35,898 nt of DNA. Source: Serratia sp. DD3. Its GTDB lineage: Bacteria; Pseudomonadota; Gammaproteobacteria; Enterobacterales; Enterobacteriaceae. Below, piece after piece: positions 1-7,517 of this stretch; the first letter of the stretch is position 1, and every line of letters begins with the position of its first letter. Location of the stretch: contig NZ_AYKS02000011.1 in NCBI RefSeq assembly GCF_000496755.2, positions 1-35,898 on the forward strand, in the 5' to 3' direction. The translations under genes and the position numbers were made by a program. Under the pieces are notes generated by a model. The model was not told where the DNA came from and made no database searches. It was given only the letters and a program-made list of their open reading frames with translations.

Positions 1-306
1 CAGCGCGGCCCCACCACTGACCCCAATAATGCCCGGATCCGCTAACGGATTACGAAACAAGCCTTGCAGAACGGCACCACAGAGTGCCAGTAATGCCCCG
101 ACGCTGATGGCTAAGAGTGCCCGCGGCAGGCGGATGTTTTGTACGATCAGCGTTGCCATCTCATTTTCAGTACCGGAGGGCAGTAACGCCTGTAGGGCAT
201 CTTTCAGAGGGAGCACCACCGGGCCATACAATAACGTGACAAACAGTATCACCACGAGCAGCGCCAATCCTGCCAGTAACAACAGTGGAGTAGAGGCGCG
301 ACGCAT
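1..306 (-). CDS. hmuU: Heme ABC transporter permease HmuU/HutC, N-terminal part (runs off left edge)
   Basis: Reading leftward from the ATG at 306, the frame begins [20 protein letters not shown], one hydrophobic segment. It continues into [10 protein letters not shown] and [20 protein letters not shown], the signature of FecCD-type permeases for iron-siderophore and heme import. The protein would be an inner-membrane subunit passing heme from HmuT into the cytoplasm. Only about 102 codons are present; the rest and the expected ATPase (hmuV/hutD) lie outside the window. Its start overlaps the hmuT stop in a TAATG arrangement, so the two are translationally coupled within the leftward operon. 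The family call is firm; heme specificity comes from the neighbours. Confidence 0.9.
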   Translation of the reverse strand, partial: MRRASTPLLLLAGLALLVVILFVTLLYGPVVLPLKDALQALLPSGTENEMATLIVQNIRLPRALLAISVGALLALCGAVLQGLFRNPLADPGIIGVSGGAAL

Positions 307-1148
307 TATTGTGCCCCGACCACTTGCAGTAATTGCTCTTGCAGACGCTGGGCTTCATCAATGGTACTCAGCCCCGCGCCACCCAATAAGGCTTTACCAT
401 TGACGAGCATGACATTTTTATTTTTTCCGGCAGGAGTCGCTTCCAGCAGCGGATAGTGTTTGAACACCTCCGTGGCACCGTGGTTGCCATGGCGCGCACT
501 GATTAAAATCACATCCGGCTGCATCTGCAGTAAGTTTTCAGCGGAAATGGTCTGGTAATTGCGCAGGTGATGAGCCGGATTCACCCCGCCTGCCAGCGTG
601 ATTAACGTATTAGCAGTACTGCCCTGACCGGCGATCATTGCCGGGCGCCCTTCATGAATCAGCAGGAAAATAACCCGTGGCTGCTTTTTATCGGCCAGTT
701 GTTGGGCCCTTGCTTTCAGGGTGTTGAGTTGTTGTTGGGTCTGTTGGTGCAGGCGTTCACCCGCTGCGGGCTGATTGATCTGCAGGGCAATCAGATCAAT
801 GTTAGACAGAACACCATCAATGTTGTCACTGTCTGGTAACACCGTGACGGTCACGCCCGCCTGGCGGACGCTGTCCAGCGTGGAAGTCGGGGCCATTTCG
901 CTACTGCCAATCAATAGGTCAGGGCGTAGTGCCAGAATACCTTCTGCCGGCAACTGGCGGATATAACCGAGTTTAGCGGCGGAGACTTCTTTGGGTAACA
1001 CGCTGCTGTTATCGGTGCCGACAATTTCTTGTTGTGCCCCTAGCGCCACCACAATTTCAGTGATCGCCGGTCCGGCGGTGATCAAGCGCTGGGCATAAAG
1101 TGAACTGCTGAAAACGAAGGTTATGATTAAAATCAGTGAATGTCTCAT
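306..1148 (-). CDS. hmuT: Periplasmic heme-binding protein HmuT/HutB
   Basis: The 280-residue product starts with a Sec signal peptide, [20 protein letters not shown], followed by a class III periplasmic binding protein: [30 protein letters not shown], then [20 protein letters not shown]. Tyr62 in GYIRQLP is at about the place of the heme-ligating Tyr known in HmuT/ShuT proteins; that assignment is by analogy. It would collect heme from the outer-membrane receptor and deliver it to the HmuU permease. Its ATG overlaps the exbD stop as ATGA, and its stop overlaps the hmuU start. Expression is expected to be iron-repressed through the Fur-like site upstream of the tonB-like gene, since the operon has no other evident promoter. 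Confidence 0.93.
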   Translation of the reverse strand: MRHSLILIITFVFSSSLYAQRLITAGPAITEIVVALGAQQEIVGTDNSSVLPKEVSAAKLGYIRQLPAEGILALRPDLLIGSSEMAPTSTLDSVRQAGVTVTVLPDSDNIDGVLSNIDLIALQINQPAAGERLHQQTQQQLNTLKARAQQLADKKQPRVIFLLIHEGRPAMIAGQGSTANTLITLAGGVNPAHHLRNYQTISAENLLQMQPDVILISARHGNHGATEVFKHYPLLEATPAGKNKNVMLVNGKALLGGAGLSTIDEAQRLQEQLLQVVGAQ

Positions 1149-1567
1149 GGTGTGCCTTTGGTTAAGATATGGGCGGCTGGAATTTGTTGCTGCTGTAATA
1201 GATTGAGCAGATTTAATAAATTTTCATTACGTGCATTACGGTCGGTGATAATCACGATTTCAGGCCGTGCCGTTGACGAGGCGGCGAGAGTGGTAATTTG
1301 TGAGCGAAACTGATCCCAGTCGCTGTAACGCTGTTCATCAATACCCCAGTAAGGTGGGTCAGCAAACAGATTTAAGGTCATGGTGTGACTGGCGGGTGCC
1401 GTGGCAGGTTGGGCATTATCCACCTGGGGCAGATCGATATTCATCTGGCGTAATGGCATATTGGCCGTCAGCAACAGAAACACCAGAACGATAAAAATGA
1501 TGTCCAACAAGGCGGTCAGATCAATGGCGATGGGGTTTTGTTGCTGGGGGGTATGAGAGCGAATCAT
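1145..1567 (-). CDS. ExbD-like proton-channel subunit of the heme-island TonB system
   Basis: The 140-residue ExbD/TolR family protein has one N-terminal transmembrane segment and a periplasmic domain. The segment ALLDIIFIVLVFLLL carries the Asp (in LLD) that is the family's essential protonatable residue. With ExbB it forms the proton-driven motor that energises TonB. I chose ATG 1567 rather than an in-frame start 13 codons upstream because it overlaps the upstream exbB stop as ATGA and gives the usual family length (E. coli ExbD is 141). It also overlaps hmuT by ATGA. Its place between exbB and hmuT suggests dedication to heme uptake rather than a housekeeping role. Confidence 0.9.
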   Translation of the reverse strand: MIRSHTPQQQNPIAIDLTALLDIIFIVLVFLLLTANMPLRQMNIDLPQVDNAQPATAPASHTMTLNLFADPPYWGIDEQRYSDWDQFRSQITTLAASSTARPEIVIITDRNARNENLLNLLNLLQQQQIPAAHILTKGTP

Positions 1568-2202
1568 GCCATTGACTCCCCGTGCAGGGTAATCCCGTTC
1601 AGCCACAAATTATAGTGATTCATTTCCAGCTCGGTGGTGTGCATGATGCGGTCCACCCAGGCCGTGAGCAGATGCGCGCCAATCAGTGCAGGCAACGCAA
1701 TAAACAAACCCGCCGCAGTGGTATACATGGCGATACCGAGCCCATTGGCAAGTAATGCCGGTGTAACAGGCTGGATGCTGGTACTGAGATCCTGGAACAT
1801 CTGAATCAGACCTAAAATGGTCCCCAGCAAACCTAATAATGGGCTGACTGCCCCCATTAACGACAAAATTTTAATGCCATGGGTTAATTGCTTACGTTGC
1901 TGCTGTAACCACAACCCGGCAATCTCCTCCCGTAATGCTTTTCCGGTACGACGGTGATTAATCAACAGGTAAATACCTTGCCACAGCAGCGAACGCCGGT
2001 AATTGCCGGATAAGGCTTGCAGCGTGCTTTCTTCCACCGGGCGGTTAAGTGCCAGTTGCTGATGCAATGCATGACGTTGCAAACGGCTGATCAGCAATAA
2101 GCGCCAAACCCGGTCAAGCAGGATCACACTGGTGACAAAAGAGCAGATGAGCAAAGGCCATGTCATCGCCCCTAGCTGTTGCTCAAGCTGAGAAAAGATC
2201 AT
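1564..2202 (-). CDS. ExbB-like motor subunit of the heme-island TonB system
   Basis: The 212-residue MotA/TolQ/ExbB family inner-membrane protein starts with MIFSQLEQQLGAMTWPLLIC, a first membrane helix. A long cytoplasmic loop follows, then two helices containing MGAVSPLLGLLGTILGLIQMF and NGLGIAMYTTAAGLFIALPALI, the proton-pathway helices typical of the family. It pairs with the adjacent ExbD-like protein to drive the TonB-like protein. It is shorter than E. coli ExbB (244) and more like the Vibrio ExbB1 type. It starts 26 nt after the tonB-like stop behind AGGA, and its stop overlaps exbD. Family is certain; partner choice is inferred from operon structure. Confidence 0.9.
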   Translation of the reverse strand: MIFSQLEQQLGAMTWPLLICSFVTSVILLDRVWRLLLISRLQRHALHQQLALNRPVEESTLQALSGNYRRSLLWQGIYLLINHRRTGKALREEIAGLWLQQQRKQLTHGIKILSLMGAVSPLLGLLGTILGLIQMFQDLSTSIQPVTPALLANGLGIAMYTTAAGLFIALPALIGAHLLTAWVDRIMHTTELEMNHYNLWLNGITLHGESMA

Positions 2203-2228
2203 ATTGATTATCCTGCTACATCAGTTGG

Positions 2229-3044
2229 TTAAGTTAATTGGAAACGCACTGGAATGCGCACTTGGTGTGCCATACCAACGCCGTCGATTTGTTTGGGTAA
2301 AAATTGCCAGCGTTTAACCGCCTGGAGTGCGGCACGGTCCAATAAAGGAAAGCCACTGCTGCGTACCAGCGAAATACGTTCTGCGTTACCAGAGGCACTG
2401 AGTTCGACTTCAATAATGGCCGTTCCCTCCTGCTTCCGCTGACGTGCGGCGGCGGGATAAATCGGGGGCTCAGGGGGGTGCCGAAAGCGTGGTGCTGCAT
2501 CATGGCTGTTTGTGGCTTGGCTGAGTATTGGCTGGGATGAACCACTTGGCTTGGTCGCAGTTGGCGGTGTGTTTATTGCGGGTTCGGTAGAGGCTGGTTT
2601 GGCAGATGCTGTTTTGGCCGCAATTGAGGGACTTGCAGAGTCGCTGGAAGGTGCGGCAGGTCTTGCTCTGTTTTTTGTGATTACGCCCTCATTGACGGTG
2701 ATGTCAGCCTTTTCTTTTGCCGTATTTTTCTGCTTGGCTATTGAGCGAACCGGTTCTGCAACCGATTTGCCCTGCTCGGTTTTCTTTGCCAGCGGTGGGG
2801 CACTTTCTGTCACAGATTCATTCACCGGTGGCACCTGCGCGGTGGTGTCTAACGGTGTGCTGGCGGGCAAGTTCGTCAGCTTGACTCTTAAGCTGTAAGC
2901 CGGTGCGGGGGTTAATGTCAGCGCCTCCGCATGGCTATGCGCAACGGGGGAGGCCGACAGTAACAGCGCCAGATGAGCACTGAAACAGACAGTGCTGATA
3001 ACTAGCAAGCGCTTTTGCTCGGCGTTAAGAGTAACAAGCAACAT
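2229..3044 (-). CDS. TonB-like energy transducer of the heme island
   Basis: The 271-residue product has an N-terminal membrane anchor (KRLLVISTVCFSAHLALLL), a long Ala/Pro/Ser/Thr/Lys-rich periplasmic spacer, and a C-terminal TonB domain: PPIYPAAARQRKQEGTAIIE, then SSGFPLLDRAALQAVKRWQF. The YP motif and the conserved AVKRW are family marks. It would span the periplasm to contact the TonB box of the adjacent receptor. In-frame starts exist at 3083 (GTG), 3065 (ATG) and 3044 (ATG). The inferred promoter puts transcription start near 3079, excluding 3083. I favour 3044 because it gives a compact cytoplasmic tail, but 3065 remains possible. It is first in the leftward operon tonB-exbB-exbD-hmuT-hmuU. 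Confidence 0.88.
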   Translation of the reverse strand: MLLVTLNAEQKRLLVISTVCFSAHLALLLSASPVAHSHAEALTLTPAPAYSLRVKLTNLPASTPLDTTAQVPPVNESVTESAPPLAKKTEQGKSVAEPVRSIAKQKNTAKEKADITVNEGVITKNRARPAAPSSDSASPSIAAKTASAKPASTEPAINTPPTATKPSGSSQPILSQATNSHDAAPRFRHPPEPPIYPAAARQRKQEGTAIIEVELSASGNAERISLVRSSGFPLLDRAALQAVKRWQFLPKQIDGVGMAHQVRIPVRFQLT

Positions 3045-3085
3045 GATGATGTCTCTGCATTTCATCTGACCAACAATTAGCACGG

Positions 3086-3115
3086 ACTATATCTTATCTC
3101 TCTTAATAAGATCAA
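3086..3115 (-). promoter_or_regulatory. Putative sigma70 promoter for the tonB-exbBD-hmuTU operon
   Basis: On the minus strand there is a -35 TTGATC (3115-3110), an 18-nt spacer and a -10 TATAGT (3091-3086). This predicts a start near 3079, about 35 nt before the ATG at 3044. The -35 end touches the Fur-like operator, which fits iron repression. No experimental support. Confidence 0.5.
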
Positions 3116-3148
3116 ATGAAAATCATTTGCATTCGCATTATCATTTAA
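3113..3148. promoter_or_regulatory. Fur-like operator (iron box) between the divergent heme operons
   Basis: The stretch contains AAATGAAAATCATTTGCATT followed by GCATTCGCATTATCATTT, an A/T-rich array of overlapping NAT repeats resembling the Fur consensus GATAATGATAATCATTATC. It overlaps both inferred -35 regions, so one Fur dimer or array could shut both operons when iron is plentiful. Regulation by Fur is established for heme-uptake loci in general; here it is inferred from the motif. Confidence 0.65.
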
Positions 3149-3156
3149 AGTAGGAT
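3127..3156 (+). promoter_or_regulatory. Putative sigma70 promoter for the heme receptor-hutXZ operon
   Basis: TTGCAT (3127-3132), an 18-nt spacer and TAGGAT (3151-3156) give a plausible promoter overlapping the Fur-like box. The predicted leader is about 75 nt before the receptor ATG at 3238. The match is moderate. Confidence 0.4.
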
Positions 3157-3237
3157 TTCGGCCCAAGGTTGAGTGATTAACTCACTCATTTACTCCGTTG
3201 GTATTTTGATTCCGACGTTTTTTATAAGGACATCATC

Positions 3238-5289
3238 ATGGCGCAATATTGGCCCAAGTCCCGTTCTGCTGGTGCCTATAAGCAGAAACGTTCAACTAGA
3301 CACCATGCCGTGCGGTGGTGTTTGCTGTCATCGCTGGCTTTTCCTGCGTTGACATCAGCTGAGAATCTACTGCCGTCGGAATCAGCCAGTGACCTGGATG
3401 AAGTGGTGGTGACAGCAACCCGTGAACGTAAAGCGTTATCACAGGAAACACGCTCGGTGGCGGTGGTTGATCGTGCGCAGATCACCCGCCAGCAAGCCAG
3501 TAGTGTGGCTGAAGTCTTGCAACATATCCCGAATGTCGATGTCACCGGCGGGCCGCGTGCCAATGCCCAGTCCCCGGTGATCCGCGGGTTGGATGGCAAT
3601 CGTATTTTGCAGGTCATTGATGGTGTACGCCAAAATACCCAGTCGGGTCATCGCAACAGTTATCTGATGGACCCTGAACTGCTGGCTAGCATTGAAGTGA
3701 TTAAAGGGCCTGGCGGATCGTTATGGGGGAGTGGGGCGCTTGGCGGTGTGGTGGCACAACGCACATTATCAGCGGCTGATTTACTCACTGACAATCCCTT
3801 TGGTGGTTACCTGAAGCAGGGTTATGCCGGGGCAAATAATGAAACTAAAACCAGTGCAGGTGTGTATGGTTTGCTGGGGGATTCCGTTGATTTCTTGCTG
3901 AATGGTTATTATGCCGATGCCGCTAATTTAAGGCTGGGCAACGGCCAGCATCTGAGTGATTCTGCCTACCGCAATCAAGGGGGCATGGTGAAAGTCGGCT
4001 GGCAGTTTGATGAGGCGCAACGGATTGAGTTGATCGCCCGTCAGGCAGAAAATAATCAGACGGCACCCAGCAATCCGGCAGAAAATGTCAGTTCCTCAGT
4101 CCCTTTGATCAATCAGCACAGCCGTGATCGCAATGTTACGCTGGATTATCACCTTAACCCGCAGAGCAATGACTGGCTGGATGCCCGCCTTACCGCCTAT
4201 ATCAACCAGACCCGTTTCGATGAGTGGCGTATCCGTCAGCAACAGCATGATGCGGTAGATTATCAGACGGTGGGGTTTAATCTCAGCAATCATAGCCATA
4301 TTGAGCGTGCTGCTTTTACTTATGGTGTCGATTTTTACCAAGATCGCTCCACAGGGGAACGTGAAGGGAAAAACCGCCCATTACCGCCAGATGGCCGTAG
4401 CCAAGTAACCGGTGCTTATTGGCAGGCCGATTTGCCATTGGCGCAACACTGGAACTTGTTACCGGGTGTTCGTTACGATCATTATACCACCCGTGATAAC
4501 AGCATTGCCGACAGCCAACGAACCGAACAACGGTTATCTCCCTCAGTGGGATTACGCTGGCAGGCCAGTGACTGGTTGGTGCTGAGCTCCCGTTACGATG
4601 AAGCATTTCGTGCGCCATCAATGGAAGAAATGTATACCCGAGGCACGCATTTCTGCATGGGGCCGATGGGGTGTAACAGTTTCCTGCCTAATCCTGATTT
4701 ACGCCCAGAAACCGCTAAAAACAGCAGCGTAACGGCCCAGATGACCTTCGATGATTTGCTCGGTCATGACACGCTGACCTTTGATGCCACCTATTTCCAT
4801 AATCGGGTCAGTAACTATATCGATCAGCAGGTTAATCGCACTACCACCCAATACGTCAATGTGAGCAATGCCCGCTTGCAAGGGGTTGAACTTGCAGCAC
4901 GTTATCGTTGGCAAGCACTGGAAACCGCCTTGAGCTACGCGCAAACCGAGGGTAAAGACCGGCAGAGTGGTCAGGCCCTGCAAAATATTCCCGCTCGTAA
5001 ATGGGTCGCAGATGTGGGCTATCACTGGTTCAACGACAGCCTGAAAACCGGTGCCACGCTACGCCACTATCAAACTCAAGATGATCTACCTGCCAACGTC
5101 ACGGAACAGTATCCCGGTTATACCCTGGTTGACCTCTATACGACTTGGCATCCACAGCAAGCGGCATTGAAAGATGTTCAACTTGATTTTGCCGTCGATA
5201 ACCTGACTGACCGCTATTATCGCCCCGCTTTTAGTCAGCTTTATGCCGCAGGGCGCAATGTCAAAGTGAGCCTGAAATACTCATTCTGA
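3238..5289 (+). CDS. TonB-dependent outer-membrane heme/hemoglobin receptor
   Basis: The 683-residue precursor has a long signal sequence (hydrophobic CLLSSLAFPALTSA) and a TonB box, DLDEVVVTATRE. A plug domain follows (VLQHIPNVDVTGG, GLDGNRILQVIDGVR, IEVIKGPGGSLWGSGALGG), then a beta-barrel ending in the classic aromatic C-terminus KVSLKYSF. FRAP (residues 457-460) and NPDL (485-488) flank His471, the arrangement known from HemR/HmuR/ShuA heme receptors, so heme is the likely substrate. Two Cys in the same loop (HFCMGPMGC) could form a disulfide. ATG 3238 follows AAGGA at good spacing. It heads the rightward operon with hutX and hutZ and would be powered by the divergently encoded TonB-ExbBD. 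Confidence 0.93.
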   Translation: MAQYWPKSRSAGAYKQKRSTRHHAVRWCLLSSLAFPALTSAENLLPSESASDLDEVVVTATRERKALSQETRSVAVVDRAQITRQQASSVAEVLQHIPNVDVTGGPRANAQSPVIRGLDGNRILQVIDGVRQNTQSGHRNSYLMDPELLASIEVIKGPGGSLWGSGALGGVVAQRTLSAADLLTDNPFGGYLKQGYAGANNETKTSAGVYGLLGDSVDFLLNGYYADAANLRLGNGQHLSDSAYRNQGGMVKVGWQFDEAQRIELIARQAENNQTAPSNPAENVSSSVPLINQHSRDRNVTLDYHLNPQSNDWLDARLTAYINQTRFDEWRIRQQQHDAVDYQTVGFNLSNHSHIERAAFTYGVDFYQDRSTGEREGKNRPLPPDGRSQVTGAYWQADLPLAQHWNLLPGVRYDHYTTRDNSIADSQRTEQRLSPSVGLRWQASDWLVLSSRYDEAFRAPSMEEMYTRGTHFCMGPMGCNSFLPNPDLRPETAKNSSVTAQMTFDDLLGHDTLTFDATYFHNRVSNYIDQQVNRTTTQYVNVSNARLQGVELAARYRWQALETALSYAQTEGKDRQSGQALQNIPARKWVADVGYHWFNDSLKTGATLRHYQTQDDLPANVTEQYPGYTLVDLYTTWHPQQAALKDVQLDFAVDNLTDRYYRPAFSQLYAAGRNVKVSLKYSF

Positions 5290-5318
5290 TGGTAAGTATT
5301 TCAAGCAGGATGTCCCGA

Positions 5319-5340
5319 TGCGCGGGTATTAGGCCGCGCA
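5319..5340 (+). other. Intercistronic hairpin between heme receptor gene and hutX
   Basis: TGCGCGG (5319-5325) pairs perfectly with CCGCGCA (5334-5340) across an 8-nt loop. No U-run follows, so it is not a standard intrinsic terminator. It may stabilise the receptor mRNA 3' end or lower hutXZ expression relative to the receptor; that role is inference. Confidence 0.5.
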
Positions 5341-5376
5341 GAATAAGTGTTTTATGCCTTGCTATGGAGAATGGCG

Positions 5377-5916
5377 ATGACTGTTATATCAACTGAATCG
5401 ATATCTAACCCTGAGTTAACTGTTCAGTTAGCCAATCTAAGTGCTGATGAGTTGGGAAAAACCACCCAAGAGTTGGCACAGCGCTTTGCCGTGACGGAAT
5501 ATCAGTTAGTGGCGGCCTTACCGGCAACGCTCGTCACTTTCCTGGCGGGCTCGCAGGCCCAGCCATTGCTAGAGCAGCTTGCTGAATGGGGCCCATTGAC
5601 GACGATTGTGATGGCGGGTGACAGCATTTTTGAATTTAAAGGAGCCTTTCCCCCAGGGAAAATGGGCTATGGCTATTACAACCTCGCTAGCCCTGAACCG
5701 GAAGGATTACATGGGCATTTACGGTTATCGTCTATCACGCATATCGCGTTGCTGGATAAACCATTCCGTGGGCAGGCCAGTTACAGCATGTTGTTCTTTG
5801 CTGCTGATGGCCGTTGCCAATTTAAGATTTACTTGGGGCGTGATGCGCAACGTCGCCTGTTCCCGGCACAGATAGACCGCTTTAATACCTTACGTCAGCA
5901 ATGGGCGATGGCTTGA
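5377..5916 (+). CDS. hutX: Cytosolic heme carrier HutX
   Basis: The 179-residue HutX/ChuX-family protein contains TTIVMAGDSIFEFKGAFPPG, GYYNLASPEPEGLHGHLRL and SYSMLFFAADGRCQFKIYLG, characteristic of the intracellular heme carrier fold. In Vibrio, HutX binds heme and passes it to HutZ, and the next gene here is hutZ. I chose ATG 5377 because GGAG at 5366-5369 is 7 nt away; an ATG at 5371 would have only 1 nt spacing. It lies 87 nt after the receptor stop. A radical-SAM hutW/hugW partner, often found with these genes, is absent. Confidence 0.9.
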   Translation: MTVISTESISNPELTVQLANLSADELGKTTQELAQRFAVTEYQLVAALPATLVTFLAGSQAQPLLEQLAEWGPLTTIVMAGDSIFEFKGAFPPGKMGYGYYNLASPEPEGLHGHLRLSSITHIALLDKPFRGQASYSMLFFAADGRCQFKIYLGRDAQRRLFPAQIDRFNTLRQQWAMA

Positions 5917-5983
5917 TCACTCATTGTTTTGTTCTTATTTCACTGCTTATTTAGTAGCCAATTAATACTGAAGGATATCCACC

Positions 5984-6514
5984 ATGACTACCCCTCGTCA
6001 GGAACGCTTGCAAACCCGTTTAGCGCCAGAAATTCAGCAATTTCGTCAAGACTGCCAATGTGTACTGTTGGCAACGGTGGACACCGCAGGTAGGCCGAAT
6101 GTCAGTTATGCGCCTTTTGTGCTGGTGGATGGCCATTATTATGTGCTTATTTCAGAAATTGCCCGTCATGCGCGTAATTTGCAGCAAGTGCCACGGGCAT
6201 CAATGATGATGATCGCTGATGAAGCTGAAAGTCGTGAAATTTTTGCCCGTCAGCGTTTAACGTTTGATGTCACGGCTGACATAGTGGCGCGGGATGGTGC
6301 CCAGTGGCCGATCGTGGTCAGCGCCCTCAAGCAGCGTCATGGGGAACGGATTGTGGACTTAGCCCAAATGACCGACTTTATTTTATTCCGCTTGCACCCG
6401 GAACAAGGGTTATATGTCAAAGGATTTGGTCAGGCATTTCAGGTGAGCGGTGATGACCACATCGATATGGTGCATTTGCAGGATGGCCATAAAATGACCT
6501 CTGAGCCAGCATAA
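5984..6514 (+). CDS. hutZ: Heme utilization protein HutZ
   Basis: The 176-residue protein is of the pyridoxamine-phosphate-oxidase-like split-barrel fold. CVLLATVDTAGRPNVSYAPF is the usual fold entry, with SEIARHARNLQQVPRASMMM following. The C-terminal part, GLYVKGFGQAF then DDHIDMVHLQDGH, contains the His-rich end found in HutZ/HugZ, where a C-terminal His binds heme. HutZ of Vibrio is required for heme use and has heme-degrading activity in vitro; activity here is by homology. ATG 5984 follows AAGGA (AAGGATATCCACC). It is the last gene of the receptor-hutX-hutZ operon, with no clear intrinsic terminator after it. Confidence 0.92.
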   Translation: MTTPRQERLQTRLAPEIQQFRQDCQCVLLATVDTAGRPNVSYAPFVLVDGHYYVLISEIARHARNLQQVPRASMMMIADEAESREIFARQRLTFDVTADIVARDGAQWPIVVSALKQRHGERIVDLAQMTDFILFRLHPEQGLYVKGFGQAFQVSGDDHIDMVHLQDGHKMTSEPA

Positions 6515-6999
6515 AGGTCATGTCTGCCAGTAGTCGCCGTGTTTAATGTAAGTGTGTCCCCAGACAGGGTTGAGCGACTGACTCTGGGGCTGCACTTTGC
6601 CAGAATTCACCCACAATTTAGCCAGAGCAAAACCAGCAACGCGCCACCAATAACCCTGAAACTCACGGGACACCGCCAGAAGCGTTATTTTTGATAGCCG
6701 AAGTTTAGGCGGAATACTGGAAAGAAACTGAAAAATAGCGCACCCAAATATAAAGAAAGTATAAAAATGGTTTAAATATGCAGTTAAAAATTAACTTAAG
6801 CCGTATTAAATTAACCGTTCTGTAACAACGTGATTTAGTAATGCCTGTCGATGCGATTATTTGATCATTAAGTGGTCTGATGAGTGGAAAGATTATACAT
6901 ATTGCGGTATTATTTTGCTCAGTTTTTAACTCATCTGGTTTGAATTTTCCCCCCACGCTCGGCTCTGACAGCGTAGGGTGCTGTTTTAAAGGAGTTTGT
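6515..6999. other. Intergenic stretch between hutZ and ybfA
   Basis: This 485-bp stretch holds no convincing intact gene. It has a hairpin CCCCAGA/TCTGGGG (6558-6564 and 6583-6589), a possible leftward gene remnant (separate entry) and a strongly A/T-rich middle (about 6715-6920). A second hairpin, CCC-ACGCT / AGCGT-A-GGG (6952-6978), sits just before the ybfA ribosome site. I see no clean sigma70 promoter for ybfA. Confidence 0.6.
6518..6730 (-). pseudogene. Possible 3' gene remnant, unknown function
   Basis: On the minus strand a frame is open for well over 70 codons and ends at TGA (6520-6518). It reads IPPKLRLSKITLLAVSREF, then QGYWWRVAGFALAKLWVNSG, then NPVWGHTYIKHGDYWQT. The composition (Trp, Tyr, Gly, balanced charges) looks protein-like. 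No start codon or ribosome site is evident; upstream the frame dissolves into A/T-rich sequence giving a Phe-rich translation. I do not recognise the family. A decayed gene, or chance openness in a short stretch, are both possible. Confidence 0.3.
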
Positions 7000-7206
7000 A
7001 TGTCTTACTATCACGCATATCCGTTACATCGTATCTTCCTGCGCCGTAGTGCAGTGATTCTGGTGGGTGTTCTTGCCTTTCCGGTGATGTTGTTCCGTAA
7101 TGATCGCGCCCGCTTTTACAGCTATTTACATCGCGTATGGTCAAAGACCAGTAATAAACCCGTCTGGTTGCAACAGGCTGAAAGCGCCCCGGTTGATTTT
7201 TACTAA
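7000..7206 (+). CDS. ybfA: YbfA-family small membrane-associated protein
   Basis: The 68-residue product ends [20 protein letters not shown] plus a QAE...DFY tail. This matches my memory of E. coli YbfA (68 residues) almost residue for residue in its second half. The N-terminal half has one hydrophobic stretch, [16 protein letters not shown], suggesting a single membrane helix. Function is unknown. I chose ATG 7000 because AAAGGAG lies 5-12 nt upstream and the length equals the E. coli protein; an upstream in-frame ATG at 6880 has no such support. A hairpin at 6952-6978 immediately precedes the ribosome site. Confidence 0.85.
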   Translation: MSYYHAYPLHRIFLRRSAVILVGVLAFPVMLFRNDRARFYSYLHRVWSKTSNKPVWLQQAESAPVDFY

Positions 7207-7517
7207 CACTTTTCAGTGTCGGCGATTATTTTCAACCTTGGCAAAATGCTGTTTATTATCCAGTGTGCCGTTAGTTGTCATTTCTGTGGTGGCTTTAGTG
7301 CAGGTAGACTCCGGTTCATTTAAGTTGCAGCCAACGCGCCAACAGCTTGAATGGTCACGGTTATATACTAGCACTGCGTTATAAAATTTAATTTACCAAT
7401 ACCAACCAAGATATTCCCATGGGTAAGCAAATGGCCCATACTGGGTAGCATTGAAACGTGATGCGGCGGCAGCCAGCCTGACCAAGCCCAGTAAGAACGG
7501 AATATAAACAACAGAAT
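7207..7517. other. Intergenic stretch between ybfA and phosphatase gene
   Basis: No gene is supported in these 311 bp. The main recognisable item is a short dispersed repeat at 7327-7367. A sequence TTATATAC (7361-7368) could serve as a -10 element but has no good -35. Confidence 0.5.
7327..7367 (+). repeat. Dispersed intergenic repeat, longest copy
   Basis: The sequence begins GCAGCCAACGCGCC and continues CAGCTTGAATGGTCACGG, ending TTATATA. It resembles a motif I remember as common between genes in Yersinia and Serratia (GCAGCCAACGC, then CTTGAA, then GACGGGTATA). At least five related motifs occur elsewhere in this window. Confidence 0.55.

Noticed and set aside
2512..2898. Plus-strand open frame opposite the tonB-like gene
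   Set aside because: Antisense shadow of the low-complexity TonB spacer; no ribosome site and a clear TonB domain on the other strand.
1564..3044. Housekeeping exbBD/tonB
   Set aside because: The trio is embedded in and overlaps the heme transporter operon, so it is better read as a dedicated set than the general one.
6705..6956. Minus-strand frame of 83 codons upstream of ybfA
   Set aside because: Lies in A/T-rich DNA, Phe/Ile-rich translation, no ribosome site and no family resemblance.
7100..7384. Plus-strand frame overlapping ybfA
   Set aside because: Out of frame with ybfA, which has a good ribosome site and a known family; the remainder lies in a dispersed repeat.
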